Source: Gulosibacter massiliensis
GTDB taxonomy: Bacteria > Actinomycetota > Actinomycetes > Actinomycetales > Microbacteriaceae
DNA length: 11,432 nt
NCBI GenBank assembly: GCA_943325745.2
Contig: CALPQP020000013.1
Span: 1-11,432 of the forward strand
Direction: 5' to 3'
Shown here: piece after piece, positions 7,269 through 11,432 of the stretch
Position numbering within the stretch: position 1 is the first letter of the stretch
How the letters are laid out: each line of letters starts with the position of its first letter
Position numbers and translations under genes: made by a program
Notes under the pieces: model-generated
Told to the model about the DNA's origin: nothing
Database searches by the model: none
What the model saw: only the letters and a program-made list of their open reading frames with translations

Positions 7269-7291
7269 ACTGCCCTTCGGTACTCTGTAAT

Positions 7292-7298
7292 TAGGCTA
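7292..7298. promoter_or_regulatory. candidate bidirectional -10 heptamer for DUF4307 and the small membrane protein gene
   Basis: TAGGCTA reads TAGGCT on the plus strand (7292-7297) and TAGCCT on the minus strand (7298-7293), centred in the 47-bp divergent gap. Predicted starts near 7304 (+) and 7286 (-) place a ribosome site in each leader: GGAG at 7307-7310 for the plus gene and AAGGG before 7268 for the minus gene. Confidence 0.45.
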
Positions 7299-7315
7299 CG
7301 CGAAACGGAGACACC

Positions 7316-7549
7316 TTGAACACCGCACTGATCCTCGCCGAAGAGATTGACCCGAATGGGGTAACTCCCGGCGTTGTCGGGTTTCTCATCACGGCGGCCG
7401 TCGCCATCACCGCGATTTTCCTGATCTTGGACATGAACCGCCGAATGCGCCGTTTGCGCTATCGCGAGGAGGCCGTTGCCAACATTGACGCCGAGGTCGC
7501 TGTTGGCAAACTCATCGCGGATGTCGACAAGGAAACGGGCAACGGGTAA
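7316..7549 (+). CDS. small conserved membrane protein (Rv1083-like position)
   Basis: A 77-residue protein of unknown function. A short N-terminus (about 18 residues, NTALILAEEIDPNGVTPGVV) precedes one transmembrane helix (about 19-40, VVGFLITAAVAITAIFLILD). A strongly basic stretch follows (MNRRMRRLRYREEAV), then an acidic tail; the positive-inside rule puts the C-terminus in the cytoplasm. The start is TTG, supported by GGAG at 7307-7310 with a 5-nt spacer. It sits between the DUF4307 gene and the cis-prenyltransferase, as the small protein Rv1083 does near mca in mycobacteria. The next gene starts 6 nt after its stop, so they are probably co-transcribed. Confidence 0.78.
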   Translation: MNTALILAEEIDPNGVTPGVVGFLITAAVAITAIFLILDMNRRMRRLRYREEAVANIDAEVAVGKLIADVDKETGNG

Positions 7550-7555
7550 CCTGCA

Positions 7556-8335
7556 GTGTCGCTTCGGACGTCGATCAAGTCGGCCCTCTACGGGTTGTAC
7601 GCGACGCGACTTCAAAACCAATTGCGCGAAACAACACCACCGCGTCATGTCGGGATGATCATCGATGGAAATCGCAGGTGGGCGCAGTTGCACGCCGGCG
7701 TCACGATCGCCGAGGGACACGAAGCGGGCGCGAGCAAGATGCGTGAATTCCTTGGCTGGTGCGACACGGCGGGAGTCGAGATTGTCACGCTGTATTTGCT
7801 GTCGACCGACAACCTGACCGGTCGCCCCAGTGCCGAACTGAAGAACCTGGTTCGCATTATCGCGGACCTCGCGACGGACCTCGCCCGCGTCCCCAACTGG
7901 CGTGTGCATCACGTCGGCGATGCGGACAAGCTGCCGGTCTCTCTGCGCACGGCACTCGAGAACGCGGCCGATTCGACCGCGACCCACACGGGATTGCACG
8001 TCAACCTGGCGGTGGGATACGGTGGTCGCCACGAAATCACCGAAGCCGTCCGCGACATCATTCGCAAACACGAAACGGCTGGACTAGGGATCGACACCCT
8101 CGCCGATGACATAACGCTCGACAACATTTCGGACCACCTGTACACCGCCGGCCAGCCCGACCTCGACCTTGTCATTCGTACGTCTGGCGAACAGCGCATT
8201 TCCGATTTCATGCTGTGGCAGACCGCACATTCCGAGCTGTACTTTGTTGAAGCGCTCGGCCCTGACCTGCGCGAGATCGACCTGCTGCGTGCTCTGCGAG
8301 ACTTCGCTCGTCGACAGCGTCGATACGGTGCGTGA
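7556..8335 (+). CDS. uppS: isoprenyl transferase (cis-prenyltransferase, UppS family)
   Basis: A 259-residue enzyme that condenses isopentenyl diphosphate onto an allylic diphosphate in cis, feeding polyprenyl-phosphate carriers for wall synthesis. Seen are HVGMIIDGNRRWA (31-43, with Mg-binding D37), LLSTDNLTGRP (81-91), GDADKLP (121-127), YGGRHEI (155-161) and RTSGEQRISDFMLWQ (208-222), with E228 as the second likely metal ligand. STDNL and RTSGEQR, in place of the FSTENW and RTGGEQR usual in long-chain synthases, and the N-terminal LYGLYATRLQNQL extension, resemble mycobacterial Rv1086, a short-chain (Z)-farnesyl diphosphate synthase. Product length is therefore uncertain. The GTG start lacks a strong ribosome site and is 6 nt after the preceding gene, suggesting coupling. 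Confidence 0.92.
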   Translation: MSLRTSIKSALYGLYATRLQNQLRETTPPRHVGMIIDGNRRWAQLHAGVTIAEGHEAGASKMREFLGWCDTAGVEIVTLYLLSTDNLTGRPSAELKNLVRIIADLATDLARVPNWRVHHVGDADKLPVSLRTALENAADSTATHTGLHVNLAVGYGGRHEITEAVRDIIRKHETAGLGIDTLADDITLDNISDHLYTAGQPDLDLVIRTSGEQRISDFMLWQTAHSELYFVEALGPDLREIDLLRALRDFARRQRRYGA

Positions 8336-8395
8336 ACGCTAAGTTACGACTTCGTTATTCGGCGTGTCACACCGACCACGTTCACTCGCGAGACG

Positions 8396-8401
8396 TAGTT
8401 T
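8396..8401 (+). promoter_or_regulatory. candidate -10 element for phoH
   Basis: TAGTTT lies in the 149-bp gap after uppS. Six nt later comes ATGAGGTAA (8408-8416), so a start near 8408 would give the phoH leader its own 5' end. The -35 region is poor. No TAnnnT box is better placed in the gap. Confidence 0.33.
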
Positions 8402-8420
8402 CTCTGTATGAGGTAATTCA

Positions 8421-8454
8421 CGTGGCGAAGAGGCCACACGGTCTTGTCGCCACG
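8421..8454 (+). promoter_or_regulatory. hairpin in the phoH leader
   Basis: CGTGGCGA (8421-8428) pairs perfectly with TCGCCACG (8447-8454). AGA/TCT (8429-8431 / 8442-8444) can extend the stem across a 2-nt bulge. The GTG at 8422 that could start a small ORF is in the 5' arm. No U-tract follows, so it is not an intrinsic terminator. It may control translation of the leader ORF or of phoH. Confidence 0.4.
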
Positions 8455-8484
8455 CGGTTGCCGCCGCATCTGAACGGAGACTGA
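8422..8484 (+). CDS. possible 20-codon leader ORF before phoH
   Basis: A GTG ORF encoding 20 residues (starts MAKRPHGL, ends HLNGD). GAGGT at 8410-8414 gives a good ribosome site with a 7-nt spacer. Its TGA (8482-8484) directly abuts the phoH GTG at 8485, and the phoH ribosome site GGAGA (8476-8480) lies inside its last codons, an arrangement typical of translational coupling. Mycobacterial phoH2 is preceded by an overlapping small gene (phoAT); this ORF is shorter and I see no homology to it. It could be chance in a G+C-rich leader. Confidence 0.35.
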   Translation: MAKRPHGLVATRLPPHLNGD

Positions 8485-9828
8485 GTGCCCAACCCCACCG
8501 CCGCGTCGTCCACTTCCGCTTCGATATCTGCCGCCACAACGCAGCGAACCTACGTGCTCGACACGTCGGTTTTGCTGTCGGATCCGCGGGCGATTTTCCG
8601 ATTCGCCGAACACGAGGTTGTCCTGCCCGTGGTCGTCATTTCGGAACTCGAAAAGAAGCGGAATGACCCGGAACTCGGTTATTTCGCCCGCCAAGCATTG
8701 CGGCACCTCGATTCCCTGCGCATTAAGCACGAGCGACTCGACATGCCGATTTCGGTAGGGGACGGTGGAACGCTCCGGGTCGAGCTTAATCACACGAATG
8801 ATGCTGCACTTCCGTCCGGACTGCGTCTGGGCGACAACGACACCCGCATTTTGGCCGTCGCGCTGAATCTGTCTCGCGAAGGTCTCGACGTCGTCGTTGT
8901 GTCCAAGGATCTTCCGTTGCGCGTGAAGGCCTCGAGCATCGGTCTCGCCGCCGAAGAATATCGAGCAGAGCTCGCCGCCGATTCGGGTTGGACCGGACTC
9001 GCCGAAGTTTCACTGTCGGGTGATGACATGCAGAAGTTGTACGAGAAAGAAGAACTTCGCACGACGCTCGTGGAGGACCTTCCTCGAAACACCAATTTGG
9101 TCATCCACTCCGAACGCGGTTCCGCACTTGCCCGTGTTGTCGGGCCGAAAAACATTGAGTTGGTCCGTGGCGACCGAGACCTATTCGGGTTACACGGGCG
9201 TAGCGCAGAGCAACGTCTGGCGATCGACATGCTCCAGGATCAGAAATTGGGGATCGTGTCACTTGGAGGTCGTGCGGGAACGGGAAAGAGCGCGCTTGCT
9301 CTGTGCGCCGGCCTTGATGCCGTGCTCGAAAAGCGACTGCACAAGAAGATCATGGTGTTCCGCCCGCTGTACGCGGTTGGAGGCCAGAACCTTGGCTATC
9401 TGCCCGGCGACGCCGACGAAAAGATGAACCCCTGGGCGCAAGCAACCTTTGACACCCTAGGTTCCGTCGTTAGCGACAACGTGATGGAGGAAATCGTCGA
9501 GCGCGGACTCATTGAAGTCTTGCCCCTCACTCACATTCGTGGTCGGTCGTTGCACGACGCATTCGTCATCGTCGATGAAGCGCAATCGCTCGAGCGCAAC
9601 GTATTGCTCACGGTGCTCAGCCGAATCGGGCAGAACTCACGTGTGGTTCTCACGCACGACGTCGCGCAGCGCGACAACTTGCTCGTCGGTCGACACGATG
9701 GAATCGCCAGCGTTATCGAAGCGCTCAAGGGGCAGAACCTCTTTGGCCACATCACGCTGCAGCGCAGTGAGCGATCCGACATCGCCGCCCTCGTCACTGA
9801 CCTTCTGGACAACTACGAAATCGCCTAG
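8485..9828 (+). CDS. phoH2: PhoH2-type PIN domain plus PhoH ATPase
   Basis: A 447-residue fusion of a PIN ribonuclease domain and a PhoH helicase-like ATPase; mycobacterial PhoH2 unwinds and cleaves RNA. A low-complexity Ser/Ala/Thr N-terminus (about 20 residues) leads to the PIN domain with D26 (YVLDTSVLL), E54 (VISELEKKR), D117/D119 (LGDNDTRI) and D142 ([10 protein letters not shown]), the acidic set expected for a metal-dependent nuclease. The ATPase has Walker A GRAGTGKS (262-269), Walker B VIVDEAQS (361-368) and an [18 protein letters not shown] block. Both active sites look intact. It starts at GTG after GGAGA at 8476-8480. Codon 236 is TTA. It lies 149 bp after uppS and may have its own promoter. 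Confidence 0.93.
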   Translation: MPNPTAASSTSASISAATTQRTYVLDTSVLLSDPRAIFRFAEHEVVLPVVVISELEKKRNDPELGYFARQALRHLDSLRIKHERLDMPISVGDGGTLRVELNHTNDAALPSGLRLGDNDTRILAVALNLSREGLDVVVVSKDLPLRVKASSIGLAAEEYRAELAADSGWTGLAEVSLSGDDMQKLYEKEELRTTLVEDLPRNTNLVIHSERGSALARVVGPKNIELVRGDRDLFGLHGRSAEQRLAIDMLQDQKLGIVSLGGRAGTGKSALALCAGLDAVLEKRLHKKIMVFRPLYAVGGQNLGYLPGDADEKMNPWAQATFDTLGSVVSDNVMEEIVERGLIEVLPLTHIRGRSLHDAFVIVDEAQSLERNVLLTVLSRIGQNSRVVLTHDVAQRDNLLVGRHDGIASVIEALKGQNLFGHITLQRSERSDIAALVTDLLDNYEIA

Positions 9829-9848
9829 GGCCCTCGAGAACGCTCCGC

Positions 9849-9854
9849 TAGGTT
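9849..9854 (+). promoter_or_regulatory. candidate -10 element for the TIM-barrel gene
   Basis: TAGGTT in the 53-bp gap after phoH predicts a start near 9861, leaving the GAGGAG ribosome site (9871-9876) in a short leader. TTGTC/GACAA (9854-9858 / 9861-9865) forms a small inverted repeat at the predicted start that could be an operator or chance. Confidence 0.3.
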
Positions 9855-9881
9855 TGTCTTGACAAGCCTCGAGGAGTCCCT

Positions 9882-10658
9882 GTGTCGTATGTGTTGGCCG
9901 CGTCGGCCGAAATGTTGTTCACCGAATTACCGTTCGTCGATCGAGTGCGCGCGATTCACGAGCGTGGTCTCGGAGTCGAAATCTGGAATTGGACAACAAA
10001 AGACTTAGATGAACTCGCCGCGACCGGCGCGAATTTCACGTCAATGACGGGGTACATCGAGGGCGATCTGCTCGAAGCCGACGGCATCGAGCGTTTCCTC
10101 GAAACCGCTGAGCAATCCATTGTGGCCTCACGAATCATCAACGCCGATCGACTGAACGTTCATGGAACGGGTCTCGACGGCGACGGGCAGGCGATTCGCC
10201 AGCGCAACACAGTGTCGGCGGCCGAACGACGGACCGCGCGGGACACGCTGTCGCGACTCGCCGACCTTGGTGCGAAACACGACGCGGTGTTCATGCTCGA
10301 GAACCTCAATCTGGCGGTGGATCACCCCGGAACGCCGTTCGCTCGAGCGGAGGACACCATCGAACTCGTGTCGAGCATCGATAACCCCCACCTGCAACTG
10401 AACCTCGATCTGTATCACGCACAAATCGGCGAGGGGAACCTGGTCGAACTCGTTCGGCAGGCTCTGCCGTGGATCGGCGAGATTCAGGTCGCTGATGTCC
10501 CTGGACGACAGGAGCCGGGGACAGGTGAAATCAATTATTCGCGAATAGCTCGCGAACTCGTGACCCTGAAATTTGACAAGGTCGTGGGTCTAGAAGGTTG
10601 GGCGTCGGGGGATTCGGACGCTGCGCTTGATGCCTTCGTGACCGCGTTTACTGGCTAG
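9882..10658 (+). CDS. TIM-barrel sugar isomerase, hydroxypyruvate isomerase (Hyi) family
   Basis: A 258-residue xylose-isomerase-like TIM barrel. MLENLNLAVDHPG (about 138-150), LDLYHAQIGEGNL (about 175-187), IQVADVPGRQEPGTGEINY (201-219) and VVGLEGW (234-240) match the Hyi family, which interconverts hydroxypyruvate and tartronate semialdehyde. Likely metal and catalytic residues are E140, D176, H179, Q202 and E238. The usual EYxP after the last glutamate reads EGWASG here, so the substrate may differ. No glyoxylate or glycerate genes are nearby to settle it. GTG at 9882 follows GAGGAG by 5 nt. Codons 16 and 42 are rare TTA. Its TAG directly abuts the stop of the convergent DUF1905/YdeI gene. 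Confidence 0.83.
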   Translation: MSYVLAASAEMLFTELPFVDRVRAIHERGLGVEIWNWTTKDLDELAATGANFTSMTGYIEGDLLEADGIERFLETAEQSIVASRIINADRLNVHGTGLDGDGQAIRQRNTVSAAERRTARDTLSRLADLGAKHDAVFMLENLNLAVDHPGTPFARAEDTIELVSSIDNPHLQLNLDLYHAQIGEGNLVELVRQALPWIGEIQVADVPGRQEPGTGEINYSRIARELVTLKFDKVVGLEGWASGDSDAALDAFVTAFTG

Positions 10659-11096
10659 TTACGCCAATAAGGCGGCAACGACTTTTTCAATCCTGCGCTT
10701 GCGGGTGTCCTCAGCTTTCGCCTCAGCGACCTGTCGTGCGAATTCTCGGCGTGTCGAATAGGTCCTTGCCTCGAACTGTTCCCGCAGTCCTGCCGCGACA
10801 AGCGCCGCATTCAGATCCGAGTGAAGTTCGACCTCACGGTGTCCAGAATCCAATTCGAGTTTCACCTCGACGATGTCGCCGGCGGTGGCATTTGCTGCCA
10901 CCCGATCCGCCTGGGGGAAGACGACACGGCACTGTCCGTCGACACCGACTGCCGTGGATCGGTAGGTGTGTTCGTTGATCGTGATGATGAGTGGCGCACG
11001 CCTGTTTGTGCCCAGTTCGGCCAGTACCGCATCGGGAATCGTGAGGGAGGCGTGATTTCCCTCACCGATGACTTCGGTGGAATACGTGACGACCAT
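10659..11096 (-). CDS. DUF1905 plus YdeI/OmpD-associated domain protein
   Basis: A 145-residue protein with two parts. Residues 1-80 form a beta-rich region resembling DUF1905, with ASLTIPDAVLAELGTNRRAP and FPQADRVAANATAGDIVEVKLELD. From about 85, the helical ALVAAGLREQFEARTYSTRREFARQVAEAKAEDTRKRRIEKVV segment is a YdeI/OmdA-type domain (Pfam OmdA, sometimes called bacteriocin-protection). No enzyme activity is established. The ATG at 11096 has TATGAT exactly 6 nt upstream and no ribosome site, suggesting a leaderless mRNA. The third codon from the end is TTA. The helix-hairpin-helix gene is 24 nt upstream on the same strand. The stop directly abuts that of the TIM-barrel gene. Confidence 0.82.
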   Translation of the reverse strand: MVVTYSTEVIGEGNHASLTIPDAVLAELGTNRRAPLIITINEHTYRSTAVGVDGQCRVVFPQADRVAANATAGDIVEVKLELDSGHREVELHSDLNAALVAAGLREQFEARTYSTRREFARQVAEAKAEDTRKRRIEKVVAALLA

Positions 11097-11102
11097 CGCC
11101 CC

Positions 11103-11108
11103 ATCATA
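11103..11108 (-). promoter_or_regulatory. candidate DUF1905/YdeI promoter, leaderless type
   Basis: On the minus strand TATGAT (11108-11103) is one base from the TATAAT consensus and is followed by 6 nt and the ATG at 11096. The best box in the window. The local sequence is AT-rich for this genome. Confidence 0.5.
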
Positions 11109-11120
11109 ATTTGCAATGAT

Positions 11121-11384
11121 TTATGGCAGAAAAGAAATCCTTTTCGCTGCCATAATCACCTTGATTCGGGCGATGGCAGACTTTCCCATTCCGTGTAGAC
11201 CGGCGAGGTCCTTGAGGGAAATCTTGCGCAGGTCGGAAACCTTGTAGAGTTTCGCATCCACAAGCGCACGGCGAGCCGGTGCACCGAGTCCAATCCCGCG
11301 CCACTCTCCATCGAAGTCCTCGTATTTGGATACGTCGCCGACGGGCGGCTTGAACGCTCGACGCGGTGCGGGCTTCTGGGACAT
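11121..11384 (-). CDS. small helix-hairpin-helix protein
   Basis: An 87-residue basic protein. Residues 1-15 are a proline- and lysine/arginine-rich tail. From about 34 it carries APARRALVDAKLYKVSDLRK and then KDLAGLHGMGKSAIARIKVI, a helix-hairpin-helix with hairpin GLHGMGK (62-68). The fold resembles the HhH and RNA polymerase alpha-CTD type that binds DNA backbone nonspecifically; no specific target can be inferred. The ATG at 11384 has TAGACT 6 nt upstream and no ribosome site, a leaderless arrangement. It lies 24 nt before the DUF1905/YdeI gene on the same strand, so they may share a transcript, although each has its own candidate box. Confidence 0.78.
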   Translation of the reverse strand: MSQKPAPRRAFKPPVGDVSKYEDFDGEWRGIGLGAPARRALVDAKLYKVSDLRKISLKDLAGLHGMGKSAIARIKVIMAAKRISFLP

Positions 11385-11390
11385 GGTTGA

Positions 11391-11396
11391 AGTCTA
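11391..11396 (-). promoter_or_regulatory. candidate helix-hairpin-helix gene promoter, leaderless type
   Basis: On the minus strand TAGACT (11396-11391) is followed by exactly 6 nt and the ATG at 11384. The same spacing is seen at lemA and the DUF1905/YdeI gene. The -35 would lie near the window edge and is not convincing. Confidence 0.45.
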
Positions 11397-11432
11397 CGAG
11401 CGGCGACCTGTCGTGGAGCGTTTCTGAGGCCA

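Noticed and set aside
8408..8416. ATG-AGG-TAA mini-ORF in the phoH leader
   Set aside because: Two sense codons only; the AGG is better explained as part of the ribosome site for the GTG at 8422.
9824..9852. CCTAG/CTAGG inverted repeat after phoH as a terminator
   Set aside because: Only 5 bp with a long loop and no U-tract; it can easily be chance.
11385..11432. Short plus-strand frame from ATG at 11383 ending at TGA near 11427
   Set aside because: Only 14 codons, no ribosome site, no recognisable product; it overlaps the HhH promoter box. Nothing else is seen in the last 48 bases.
1..11432. Mobile elements, CRISPR arrays, toxin-antitoxin or defence modules
   Set aside because: No transposase, integrase, spaced direct repeats or defence-type domains are visible; the PIN-PhoH fusion is a chromosomal housekeeping-type gene in actinobacteria.

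Overview
The window looks like a piece of a compact actinobacterial chromosome, most likely Microbacteriaceae. This rests on G+C-rich codon use, GTG and TTG starts, the ftsB-DUF501 pair, and a greA / DUF4307 / small membrane protein / short cis-prenyltransferase / PIN-PhoH block whose order resembles the mycobacterial Rv1080c-Rv1095 neighbourhood. The assignment is from recalled gene order and protein families; no database was searched. I see no mobile element, CRISPR array, rRNA, phage gene or defence system. The region reads as conserved core genome, very tightly packed.

Layout. Positions 1-2241 (+) hold the 3' part of ftsB (division), an overlapping DUF501 gene, and a type II NADH dehydrogenase. 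A tRNA gene with anticodon UAA follows at 2257-2330. Positions 2389-3861 (+) hold the lemA-htpX membrane pair. A YcaQ/AlkX-type DNA glycosylase (3858-5063, -) converges on htpX and diverges from ilvA (5098-6333, +). greA (6330-6806, -) and a DUF4307 membrane protein (6873-7268, -) come next, divergent from a 77-residue membrane protein, a cis-prenyltransferase and PIN-PhoH (7316-9828, +). A hydroxypyruvate-isomerase-like TIM barrel (9882-10658, +) abuts two minus-strand genes, a DUF1905/YdeI-type protein and a small helix-hairpin-helix protein.

The genes cover housekeeping: septum formation, respiratory NADH oxidation, membrane proteostasis, DNA repair, isoleucine synthesis, transcript elongation, polyprenyl synthesis and RNA metabolism. 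Nothing in the window forms one obvious new multi-gene system.

The more interesting signals are small. The tRNA has a UAA anticodon but a short, class I variable loop. Several genes carry a TANNNT box exactly 6-7 nt before ATG, which fits leaderless transcription. Both divergent intergenic regions are centred on a symmetric TANNNTA heptamer that could drive both directions. The phoH leader holds a possible 20-codon ORF inside a hairpin. All three convergent junctions overlap by 4 bp or abut.
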